From Gloeobacter kilaueensis JS1 (GTDB taxonomy: Bacteria; Cyanobacteriota; Cyanobacteriia; Gloeobacterales; Gloeobacteraceae): 64,000 nucleotides of DNA. Location: positions 3,720,001 through 3,784,000 of the forward strand of contig NC_022600.1 of NCBI RefSeq assembly GCF_000484535.1. Reading direction: 5' to 3'. Of this stretch, positions 57,182 to 64,000 are shown piece after piece; positions within the stretch are counted from its first letter, which is position 1, and every line of letters begins with the position of its first letter. The position numbers and the translations under genes are program-made. Below the pieces are notes generated by a model. It was given only the letters and a program-made list of their open reading frames with translations, was not told where the DNA came from and did not search any database.

Positions 57182-58576
57182 TTGCCCCGAGTTCTTGTCT
57201 TTGCTCTTGTTTTTATCGGGTTCGCCCTGCCTGCCCTTGCCCAGCCCCAAGACGATCTGGAGCGGTTGCGCCGGGCTGCCCTCACCAGCGACTACGCCTA
57301 CCGCCAGGTGGCTCACCTGTGCAACAACATCGGCCTACGCCTGAGCGGGTCGGCCCAGGCCGCTGGAGCGGTCCAGTACGTGGCGGAGCAACTGCGGCAA
57401 CTGGGCCTTGAGGTGCGACTGGAGAAAGTGAGCGTGCCCCACTGGGTCCGGGGCGTCGAGGCGGGAACACTGACGCGCTACGCGGGCCAGGTGCCGGGGA
57501 CGAGCCAGAAACTGGCTCTCACCGCCCTGGGCGGCAGCGTCGCCACCCCGGCTGCCGGTCTGGAGGCAGAGGTCGTGGTCGTCCAGAGCTTCGACGCGCT
57601 TGTGGCCCTGGGACGGGAGAAAGTTGCAGGCAAGATCGTGCTTTTTAACCGCCCCTTCGATCGCCAGATGGCGGCCCAGGGTCAGGCCGGTGAAGCTTAC
57701 GGCCAGGCAGTGATCTACCGGGGTGGCGGGGCGAGTGCAGCGGCCAGATTGGGAGCGGTGGCCGCCCTGGTGCGCTCGGCGGGCGGGGCCAATTATCGCC
57801 TGCCCCATACCGGCGCTCTGCGCTACGCGAGCGACGCGCCTCAGATTCCTGCCGCCGCCGTCGCCGGTGAGGACGCCGATCTGATCGCCGCCCTCGCGGC
57901 CCAGGGACCGGTGCGGCTGCGCCTCACCCTCACCCCCCAGAGTCTGCCGGATATAGAAAGCTACAACGTCGTCGCCGACCTCAAAGGCAGCGTTCACCCC
58001 GAGCAGGTGGTGATCGTCTCGGGCCACCTCGACTCGTGGGATCTGGGCACCGGGGCAATCGACGACGCGGCAGGAGTAGCGATGGCGATGCAGACCGCTC
58101 AGCTGCTTAAACAGTTGCAGCTGGTGCCAGAGCGCACGATCCGCGTCATCGCCTGGATGAACGAGGAGAACGGCCTGCGGGGCGGTCGGGCTTACTTTGA
58201 GGCCCATAAAGGCGAACTTGCCAACCACGTCGCCGCCATCGAGAGCGATTTTGGGGCGGGCCATCCGCTCGGCATCTACGCAAAGGCGAATGCAAAGGCG
58301 CTCGAACGGCTCGCCCCCGCCGCCGCCGTCCTCGATCGCCAGGGGGCCGGTCTGATTCAACCTGCCCAGGAAGTCGGCGCGGATATCGGGCCGCTCACGA
58401 GTGCCGGTGTGCCGGGTTTTGGCCTGTTGCAGGACGGGCGGACCTACTTTGACTACCACCACACAGCTGCCGACACCCTCGATAAGATCGTGCCCGCAGA
58501 ACTGGCGGAGAACGCAGCGGTGATGGCAGTACTGGCCTACAGCATTGCCAACTTAAGCGAAGCGCTGCCGCGCTGA
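57182..58576 (+). CDS. M28-family exported peptidase, carboxypeptidase Q-like (464 aa)
   Basis: Zinc exopeptidase with a central PA-type insert. The zinc ligands follow the family order: His in IVSGHLDSWD, Asp in GAIDDAAGVAMA, Glu pair in WMNEENGLRGG, an Asp in IESDFGAGHP and the last His in FDYHHTAADTLD. A signal peptide (RVLVFALVFIGFALPALAQ) directly follows the TTG at 57182, which has GGAG about 8 bases ahead; a TTG at 57137 is possible but would add 15 residues. Ends 3 bases from the convergent PNPOx gene. Confidence 0.9.
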   Translation: MPRVLVFALVFIGFALPALAQPQDDLERLRRAALTSDYAYRQVAHLCNNIGLRLSGSAQAAGAVQYVAEQLRQLGLEVRLEKVSVPHWVRGVEAGTLTRYAGQVPGTSQKLALTALGGSVATPAAGLEAEVVVVQSFDALVALGREKVAGKIVLFNRPFDRQMAAQGQAGEAYGQAVIYRGGGASAAARLGAVAALVRSAGGANYRLPHTGALRYASDAPQIPAAAVAGEDADLIAALAAQGPVRLRLTLTPQSLPDIESYNVVADLKGSVHPEQVVIVSGHLDSWDLGTGAIDDAAGVAMAMQTAQLLKQLQLVPERTIRVIAWMNEENGLRGGRAYFEAHKGELANHVAAIESDFGAGHPLGIYAKANAKALERLAPAAAVLDRQGAGLIQPAQEVGADIGPLTSAGVPGFGLLQDGRTYFDYHHTAADTLDKIVPAELAENAAVMAVLAYSIANLSEALPR

Positions 58577-58579
58577 GAG

Positions 58580-59500
58580 TTACGGGTTAAAGGGCGAATA
58601 GTCGAGCAATTGCCAGTCAAACAGACCGGGCAGATCCGAGGCGAGCCAGCCCTCGACGCCGAAGCGCCAGTAGCGCCGGGTACCGCCGGTGGTGTCGGTC
58701 GCTGCGTCTTGATCCCAGAGGATCTCGCTTTTGCCGATAAGCTGCAGGGTGCGATGGTGCTGGAAGTCCGGAAAAAGAAGACCGGCTTCGGGGTGGACAA
58801 CGAAGTTGCCCAGCGTGTTGAACATGCTGTTGCCGGGATAGTCGGGAATCCGCAACGTCCGCTCGTCGATCACCTCGACGAAGCCGGGATTGCCGCCTCT
58901 GTGGGAAGTATCGACGCCGCGCTCCGGGTGGGCGCTGGCGACAAAGAACGTGTCGGCGGAGCGGATGAACGCCCGCAGATCCTCCGGCAGCTCGCTTCCG
59001 CTGCGCACCCCACCCGGCTCTGGGCTGGAAGCTTCGCCGAGCGCCACCCGCCGCCTCTGGATGTACTTGGGGCAGTTGGGATAGGACTCTTCGACTTGAA
59101 TCTGCAACCGGGCAGGCTCGATCCGCTCGATGCGGCCATTGATCCGCAAGCGCCTGCGGGTGGGTAACTCGATCAGTAAAAGTCCTACCTGGGACTGGTG
59201 GGCGATATTCTCCCAGAGCGGATCGGCCTGGTTGCCTGCCGCTGCTTCGAGGTCGATCTCGACGTGGGTTGGGTCTATCGCCCGCACGAAGCCGGGTGGA
59301 CCCACCAGCAGCGACGCCCAGGGATACAGCTTACTATCGAGGCTGCCCACCACGACCATCGGCTGCTGGGCAACAAAGGCAAGCGCCCCCGGAGGAATCG
59401 CACCGGCCAGCATCCGGCCATTTCCCAGGGCCGATTCCAGCTCACCGGAGCGCTGCTGCACGAACAACTCGCCTTCATGAAAGGGACTGCGCCTGCTCAT
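58580..59500 (-). CDS. pyridoxamine 5-prime-phosphate oxidase-family flavoprotein (306 aa)
   Basis: Split-barrel flavin-binding family. The protein opens with FHEGELFVQQRSGE, then shows two barrel blocks: one around ALAFVAQQPMVVVGSLDS at 40-57, the other around TFFVASAHPERGVDTSHRGG and GNSMFNTLGNF..HPEAGLLF at 185-250. The longer two-part form usually acts on small molecules or reactive sulfur or oxygen species rather than in vitamin B6 synthesis. It is 27 bases downstream of the DsrE gene and read with it under the TetR-type regulator. Confidence 0.82.
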   Translation of the reverse strand: MSRRSPFHEGELFVQQRSGELESALGNGRMLAGAIPPGALAFVAQQPMVVVGSLDSKLYPWASLLVGPPGFVRAIDPTHVEIDLEAAAGNQADPLWENIAHQSQVGLLLIELPTRRRLRINGRIERIEPARLQIQVEESYPNCPKYIQRRRVALGEASSPEPGGVRSGSELPEDLRAFIRSADTFFVASAHPERGVDTSHRGGNPGFVEVIDERTLRIPDYPGNSMFNTLGNFVVHPEAGLLFPDFQHHRTLQLIGKSEILWDQDAATDTTGGTRRYWRFGVEGWLASDLPGLFDWQLLDYSPFNP

Positions 59501-59527
59501 CGCCTGTCTCCTGGGTACCCGAACGCT

Positions 59528-59902
59528 TCAAAAAGTAAGAATCTGGTAGCCCTCGGCCATCAGGCCCGCGAGGCTCGCCACACCGCTGGTGCCGGGAACG
59601 GGATTTTCTGCCAGCAACGTTACTCCATTTTTTTGAACGGTTTCAGTCGCTCCAAAGACATTCGCACACTCGCAGGAGGCTCCTCTTACTTTTTCTCGAA
59701 CCGCCTGGTATAGGCTCGCCAGCGGATGATCCGGCTGGTTCAATTCGCCAATCCAGCGCACACCCGCTCCCTGAAACAGCACGCTCACCTCCTCGCCGCG
59801 CTGCTTAAAGTCATAGGCCGCCGCCAGGGCGTTGATCAGACGGGCGCGGGATTCCTCACCGCCGTGTACTGGATCTGAGAGGACGACGATCGCTGCTTTC
59901 AT
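59528..59902 (-). CDS. DsrE-family protein (124 aa)
   Basis: Small alpha/beta protein of the DsrE/YchN sulfur-handling family. The opening KAAIVVLSDPVHGGEESRAR, then AAAYDFKQRGEEVSVLFQGA and a Cys-containing loop GASCECANVFGAT hold the likely active-site Cys, and the end has GVASLAGLMAEGYQILTF. The Cys suggests carrying persulfide sulfur or forming a regulatory complex. First gene of the operon controlled by the palindrome at 59934-59951. Confidence 0.82.
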   Translation of the reverse strand: MKAAIVVLSDPVHGGEESRARLINALAAAYDFKQRGEEVSVLFQGAGVRWIGELNQPDHPLASLYQAVREKVRGASCECANVFGATETVQKNGVTLLAENPVPGTSGVASLAGLMAEGYQILTF

Positions 59903-59930
59903 CGCTGGGCTCCTCGCTCATTGCACTGCT

Positions 59931-59959
59931 ACTGTACCGAATGTTCGGTACAAAAACAA
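59931..59959 (-). promoter_or_regulatory. promoter with embedded TetR-type operator for dsrE operon
   Basis: On the minus strand TTGTTT and TACAGT stand 17 bases apart as -35 and -10 boxes. The perfect palindrome GTACCGAA-TG-TTCGGTAC (plus strand, 59934-59951) covers the spacer and part of the -10 box, so a bound regulator would block polymerase. The dsrE start is 28 bases downstream of the -10 box. The tetR gene ends 40 bases upstream of the -35 box. Confidence 0.75.
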
Positions 59960-59998
59960 GTGCTGTGGTGGCCGAGATAAAAAAGGAGGCTACTTGCT

Positions 59999-60556
59999 TC
60001 AAGCCAGCAGCTCAGCCTGCAGGCGCGCCAGAACCCGGCGAAAGGGCGTCGGATCTCCCAGCCCACCGGCGAGGACCAGGGCACCGTGGATGCGCAGCAC
60101 TGCATCTTCGGCGCGGGCGTGGGCCATCTCTGGAGCCTGTCCCGCTTCGACAAGGAGCTTCGCGAGGGCGGCGATCCAGGTTAAGAATGCCCGCCGGAGG
60201 GACTCTTGAAAAAGGGGCAGACCGCCGCTCAATACCAGCGTGCCCAAAAGACACGCTTCCTCGCCCCCGGCGTAGAGCCTATCGATAGCGGCAAGCATCC
60301 GCGCCAGGCGTTCTGCCGGAGTGCCGTCGCCGTCGAGGGGCTGAACGATATTCTGCTCGACCCACTGCCCGACTTGATCGATCGCCGCAAGGGCCATGTC
60401 CTGCTTGCCGCCCGGAAAGTAATGGTAAAGGCTTGAGCGACCGAGGCCAGTGGCAGCGGATAGATCCGCGAGCGACGCCCCGTCATAGCCTTTCTGGCGA
60501 AAGACACCCACGATCCGGTCGATCACTTCTTCTTTGGAGAGCAAAGGGGCGGGCAC
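59999..60556 (-). CDS. TetR-family transcriptional repressor (185 aa)
   Basis: The N-terminal helix-turn-helix is clear: VIDRIVGVFRQKGYDGASLA, then DLSAATGLGRSSLYHYFPGG at residues 31-50. The C-terminal ligand domain is helical and has a single Cys (GEEACLLG) that could sense oxidants or electrophiles; this is speculation. Located 96 bases upstream of dsrE on the same strand, with the palindrome between them, so it very likely represses the DsrE/PNPOx pair. A different palindrome lies in front of this gene. Confidence 0.9.
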   Translation of the reverse strand: MPAPLLSKEEVIDRIVGVFRQKGYDGASLADLSAATGLGRSSLYHYFPGGKQDMALAAIDQVGQWVEQNIVQPLDGDGTPAERLARMLAAIDRLYAGGEEACLLGTLVLSGGLPLFQESLRRAFLTWIAALAKLLVEAGQAPEMAHARAEDAVLRIHGALVLAGGLGDPTPFRRVLARLQAELLA

Positions 60557-60580
60557 GGCTCTAAACTCCCTGGGGCATCC

Positions 60581-60600
60581 ATTGGACTGAACAGTTCAAT
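60581..60600 (-). promoter_or_regulatory. imperfect palindrome upstream of tetR
   Basis: ATTGGACTG-AA-CAGTTCAAT has one mismatched pair in a 9-2-9 layout and lies 25 bases ahead of the tetR start. It could be a self-regulation site, but the half-site differs from that at 59934-59951, so it may serve another regulator. Confidence 0.45.
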
Positions 60601-60687
60601 GCTAGCGATTGGGACGTGGGATTTTTGGGAGTCGCAGAGGCGATTTTATGCGTGAATGGAACATCGCTTCCCCCCAGGGTAAAAAAC

Positions 60688-62046
60688 ATGATCTTCGCCA
60701 ATTTTTTGGGTTCGGCGCGCTCGTCCTTGTTCGCAATCGCTATTTTCGGTACGGCGTTACTTTTTACGCCACCGCCAGCAACAGCCCAGAGCCAGTCCAC
60801 CCTCTGTGAACAGCAGAAGATCGAGTGCGCGGTCTACGTCAAGATCGGCAACGGTACGCCGGTGCGGGCCCAGAGCGTCGTCGATATGGAATTCGACCAG
60901 GTCAATGGCCTCTATCCAGCCAACAACCGCATCACCTGGAGCAGTACCAAAGGCGCACTCTACACCGGCTCGATCGCCCTCAATGCCGGAATCGCCGGTC
61001 TGGTGGACGGAGATTTTGTTGCCAGTCAAATCGCCACCGGAAACGCGCCCAAGGCGGTGCCGCCGGGAGATTTTGGCAATGGGCCGGAGTGGACTGTCCC
61101 GGCAGGGCAGGGAGACGGACAGAAGCCATCGACGATCGTCTACACGGTGGCAAGTCAGACCACCAACGGCAACATCACCCAGTACGCCCTGGCGCGGGCA
61201 GCCTTCAACGGCACAGCCTGGCGGGTGGGCTACGAAAAACCAGCCGCAGGCGATCCCAACCATTACGGCCCGCTCGGCAGTGCCCTCACCGGTACCTCCG
61301 CCTTTATCTCCTATCTGGTCTGCAGCGCCGATCCGGGGCCGAGTCCTTCCGAGTGCAACACCTCCGCCCAGATGCGCTGGCGGGACATTACCGCCGGGAT
61401 CACGGGCGGCACCGACCAGAGCCTGCCCTGTCAGATTCCGTGGACGCGCTGGGTCTGGCTGGAACCGGCAGTAGTCTGCACCAACCCGAGCGGCCAGCTC
61501 ATCCACTACAACGTCTCGACGGCGAGCACCGAGGTGATCCGCTCCTCGGCCTCCGCTGTCGTCGATTCCTTCGGTTGGCCGGCACCGGAGTACGGTCGTC
61601 AGCTCGCGGTAACAGCCCAAAATAGCAGCCGCACGGTCGTCGAAATTTACCAGAAGCTCGATACCGGCTGGGTAGCCGTTCCTGCCGCCAACGTCAGCGC
61701 CGCCCAGCTCCAGGCCGCTGGTTCGACAATTGTCGGCAACCTCTACCTGCTCTCGCCGGAGCCTTTTGTCTACCACAACCAGTCCTACTTGATCGCCACC
61801 GCCTCCAGTACCACCAATCCGGGCAGCCTCACTGCCAAGACCGAGATCTGGGTGACGAAGCTGGCGCTGCAGGCAGGAGCCCAGGCCGTCTACTGCAAAG
61901 TGAGCGACTCCGATACCACTACCACGGCGGCCCGCCGCGATCCGGAAGTCTTTGTCGCAGGCAGCGACCGGCTATTTATCTACTACCAGATCCAGGCGGG
62001 CAAATTTGGCATCTACCGCTCCGAGTTGCCCGCCGCCTGCCAGTAG
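60688..62046 (+). CDS. exported beta-rich protein, paralogue A (452 aa)
   Basis: A signal-peptide-like N-terminus (LFAIAIFGTALLFTPPPATA) is followed by a beta-rich region with repeated blade-like stretches and several Cys. Elements shared with the convergent neighbour include an MEFD element near the start, GNGPEW, LSPEPFVY with EIWV, and DPEVF near the end. No family was recognised, and a beta-propeller-like fold is a guess. The ATG at 60688 was chosen because it sits just before the signal. It ends 3 bases from the neighbour's stop. Confidence 0.65.
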   Translation: MIFANFLGSARSSLFAIAIFGTALLFTPPPATAQSQSTLCEQQKIECAVYVKIGNGTPVRAQSVVDMEFDQVNGLYPANNRITWSSTKGALYTGSIALNAGIAGLVDGDFVASQIATGNAPKAVPPGDFGNGPEWTVPAGQGDGQKPSTIVYTVASQTTNGNITQYALARAAFNGTAWRVGYEKPAAGDPNHYGPLGSALTGTSAFISYLVCSADPGPSPSECNTSAQMRWRDITAGITGGTDQSLPCQIPWTRWVWLEPAVVCTNPSGQLIHYNVSTASTEVIRSSASAVVDSFGWPAPEYGRQLAVTAQNSSRTVVEIYQKLDTGWVAVPAANVSAAQLQAAGSTIVGNLYLLSPEPFVYHNQSYLIATASSTTNPGSLTAKTEIWVTKLALQAGAQAVYCKVSDSDTTTTAARRDPEVFVAGSDRLFIYYQIQAGKFGIYRSELPAACQ

Positions 62047-62049
62047 CCG

Positions 62050-63213
62050 CTAAAGACCCGTCTTCGCCCGCCAGAGCGAGAACTGGTTGTTCTTCTCGAT
62101 GTGGTTGAAGAAGACGTAAGCGCCCTTGGGTGTGGCGATCCACTCCGGTTCGCTGCGCACCACGTTTGGCTGGGCCGGGTCGCTTATCTGGCGCACCAGG
62201 GGAGCAGCCGGATCGACCGCTGCGATCCAGATCTCCGAAGGGTCGTACTTGGCGGTGGAAAGCTGCAGTGAGATGTAGGATCTGCCCTTGTAGACGAAGG
62301 GTTCGGGGGAAAAAATCTTGGGCTTGGCTGAAAACGTGGACGGGTCGATCGCGTTGATCGCCGTCCAGAGGCCACCGATCCGACGGTAAATCCGGATCGT
62401 TTTTTCATCGACGACCGCAAAGAAGATGCTCTCGCCGTTAAATTCCGGTGCCTGCCACATCCAGACTTCGTCCTTGTCGCCTGCGTCGGCGGTCAGAAAT
62501 TCGGTTCGTCCACTGTCGATCCAGTAGCGCACAGCCTGGACGATGCCGCCCGCGTCACTCAAGGCAGTGGTGATCGCCCGCTGGCCCGAGACCCAGCGCG
62601 GTGCTCCGCCGGTGCTCTGGGTGATGCTGGCGGGGAAGGCCGCTTCGCTCGTCGCCTGCGTCGATTCGCGCCAGGCCAGATCGTACCCGCCTTCTTCCAG
62701 TAATCGGGCATACAAGATTCGCGGTTGGGTATCGTTCACATCGACACTCGCGAGGGGCAGCGCCCGGTTCTGGCCCATCGCGAGCAACTGGTGCTTCCAG
62801 CTGCCGTCAAAAAAGGCACGCGCCAGCCAGTTCTGCTCGTCAGGCCCAACGGAGGTATAAAAGATCTCCAATCCGCGCTCGCTTCTGGCCCACTCTGGCC
62901 CATTTTTGAGTGGAAAGCCCTCTAGAGAGAGCACTGCCTCGGGAGCGACAACTGGCCCTTTGCAGGAGGGCGGGGCGATCGTGCCGTTGGCGGTCACAGT
63001 CGCTACCCGGATCAGGTTCTGGGTCTGATCGAAGTAGGTCATCTGCGAACTGGTACTGTCAAATTCGGGATCGACGACGCCGGAAGAAGCCGGACAGACG
63101 TTGATTTCCTCAGGCACGAAGCTTTGGGCAAGCGCAGCCTGGCTTATCCAGAAACTGCAAAACATTGGCAGACTCAGCCTCCAGGCTGCTGCTCGAATCG
63201 TACAAAAAAACAT
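62050..63213 (-). CDS. exported beta-rich protein, paralogue B (387 aa)
   Basis: The signal peptide is AWRLSLPMFCSFWISQAALA with likely cleavage after ALA. The mature part is beta-rich and shares ordered motifs with paralogue A: DPEFD, LKNGPEW, FSPEPFVY with EIWIAAV and SEPEW. It lacks the extra loop region present in A, so it is about 65 residues shorter. No family was recognised. Inverted duplication followed by divergence is the likely origin of the pair. Confidence 0.65.
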   Translation of the reverse strand: MFFCTIRAAAWRLSLPMFCSFWISQAALAQSFVPEEINVCPASSGVVDPEFDSTSSQMTYFDQTQNLIRVATVTANGTIAPPSCKGPVVAPEAVLSLEGFPLKNGPEWARSERGLEIFYTSVGPDEQNWLARAFFDGSWKHQLLAMGQNRALPLASVDVNDTQPRILYARLLEEGGYDLAWRESTQATSEAAFPASITQSTGGAPRWVSGQRAITTALSDAGGIVQAVRYWIDSGRTEFLTADAGDKDEVWMWQAPEFNGESIFFAVVDEKTIRIYRRIGGLWTAINAIDPSTFSAKPKIFSPEPFVYKGRSYISLQLSTAKYDPSEIWIAAVDPAAPLVRQISDPAQPNVVRSEPEWIATPKGAYVFFNHIEKNNQFSLWRAKTGL

Positions 63214-63614
63214 AGCTATAAATACTGAGAGTGAATAGAGAGGGCGCAGAGCAATTCCTGCTGCACTCTACCATAGGACGGCCCTGGATGGTTTATACCG
63301 ATCCAGTCTCGATGGCCTACACGGCGCGACTTTCCAGCCTGCTTTCGGATCAGCGGGGCAAAAATTTCCGTAGGCAGCCACCACGTCCACTTAAACCAAA
63401 AGAGGGCCGTCCATAGTAACCGTCGCGAGAGCAAGAAAGCTAAAAAAACCGGCTTTGACTTTTGCTCCGCTCGGTTCCCGGTTTTTCCAGTTGGCCTCTG
63501 TTTCTCACGCTTCTTGAAAAATTGCTTTTCAAGAAATGGCTGCCGCTGTCTGGAAGTCCCGATTCGCCTTTGTCTTGATCGATTTCGATTCTTAATGCCA
63601 GGAGAAATCAGAAA
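63214..63614. other. intergenic region with two perfect inverted repeats
   Basis: No gene is seen. AAAAACCGG at 63444-63452 pairs with CCGGTTTTT at 63478-63486, and TTCTTGAAAA-ATTGC-TTTTCAAGAA at 63511-63535 forms a 10-bp stem. Both lie upstream of the acidic protein gene, so they may be leader structures, operators or a terminator of unseen transcripts. The left part is the upstream region of paralogue B. Confidence 0.55.
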
Positions 63615-64000
63615 ATGCCAGAAGAAAACGACCAGCAGATCAAAGCTCCCGAGCAGTTTATCGCCGACGCCGGGGAACTGGGTGGTCAAGCAGTCTCCGA
63701 TTTTTTTGCAGCGAACAATCCGCTTTCGCTGGGCGAAGAAGGCGGTGCCCTCGGTCAGTTCGCCCAAAATATCTTCGATGGTCCTCTGCCGGATCTGGCC
63801 GGGGCTGCCATCGACCCACTGGGAGCGATCGCCGATGGTGCCGAGGCGGTGGGCAACTTCCTGCCGGATCTGTTCGGCGGCGAGCAGTCAGAGGAGGGCG
63901 ACTTGACTGGAACGGGTGCCGGGATCGGCGATGTCTTCGGCGGTATCGGCGAGGAAGCAGCGCAATTCATCGGCGGTGCGGACGAGGATCAGGGCGACGG
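63615..64000 (+). CDS. very acidic Gly-rich protein, start only (128+ aa)
   Basis: The frame runs open from ATG at 63615 to the window edge. A GGAG ribosome site lies 10 bases upstream. The opening is PEENDQQIKAPEQFIADAGE, with later GAAIDPLGAIADGAEAVGNF and PDLFGGEQSEEGD. It is rich in Asp, Glu, Gly and Ala with almost no basic residues, and has no signal peptide. The composition recalls Gly-rich exported or calcium-binding proteins, but no repeat motif is seen. Family unknown. Confidence 0.6.
   Translation, partial: MPEENDQQIKAPEQFIADAGELGGQAVSDFFAANNPLSLGEEGGALGQFAQNIFDGPLPDLAGAAIDPLGAIADGAEAVGNFLPDLFGGEQSEEGDLTGTGAGIGDVFGGIGEEAAQFIGGADEDQGD

Overview
The window reads as chromosomal DNA of a GC-rich cyanobacterium, most likely Gloeobacter or a close relative. 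The cyanobacterial signature genes are a UPF0367 protein, the OpcA partner of glucose-6-phosphate dehydrogenase, a DUF3084 protein followed by an RNase H-fold nuclease, an SLH/OprB-type iron-uptake porin, a DUF98-type chorismate lyase and a B12-binding radical SAM protein resembling the hopanoid C-2 methylase. The base composition looks like 60 percent GC or more over most of the window. The genus call is an inference; no rRNA gene is present to settle it.

Positions 1-3236 hold the most unusual block, all on the minus strand. A contractile-injection-system tail-tube protein is followed, with overlapping or nearly touching reading frames, by a DUF4123 effector adaptor, a small polymorphic-toxin-like effector and its putative immunity protein. 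A second copy of the immunity gene lies at the very edge and is broken by an exact 8-bp tandem duplication. The effector end is clearly more AT-rich than the rest.

Positions 3414-10328 carry a chorismate lyase and a minus-strand secretion or pilus operon (GspE/PilB-type ATPase, PilQ-type secretin, very large PilX-like prepilin, small exported protein). Positions 10535-15409 carry an unusual CRP-like / degenerate NtrC-type AAA+ / membrane polyferredoxin fusion, ilvD, a small exported protein and a zinc ribbon. Positions 15663-20914 carry an S46 peptidase, a Tat-exported TldD with a PmbA partner, and tRNA-Val(CAC).

Positions 20951-31972 hold a sugar-amine repair pair (fructosamine-kinase-like plus low-molecular-weight phosphatase), a CPBP protease, a HAD phosphatase, UPF0367, the oxidative pentose phosphate operon zwf-opcA-pgl, a Uma2 nuclease, tlyA, a ferredoxin, the S-adenosylhomocysteine hydrolase gene (labelled ahcY here) and tRNA-Arg(CCG). 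Positions 32061-42474 hold the radical SAM gene, pgk, a free-standing HMA plus P-type-ATPase N-domain protein, acpP, DUF3084/nuclease/ferritin-like genes, DUF309, rplI, ackA and a pentapeptide-repeat potassium-channel-like protein.

Positions 42727-53855 hold a VanW / alpha-2-macroglobulin / polytopic membrane protein cluster, a MerR C-terminal remnant, ligA and a sigma-like protein joined to a SPOR domain. Positions 54202-64000 hold the porin, secreted proteins, an M28 peptidase, a TetR-controlled DsrE/PNPOx operon with a clear operator inside its promoter, two diverged paralogous secreted proteins placed tail to tail, and the start of a very acidic protein cut by the window edge. No insertion sequence, prophage, CRISPR array or rRNA gene was seen.
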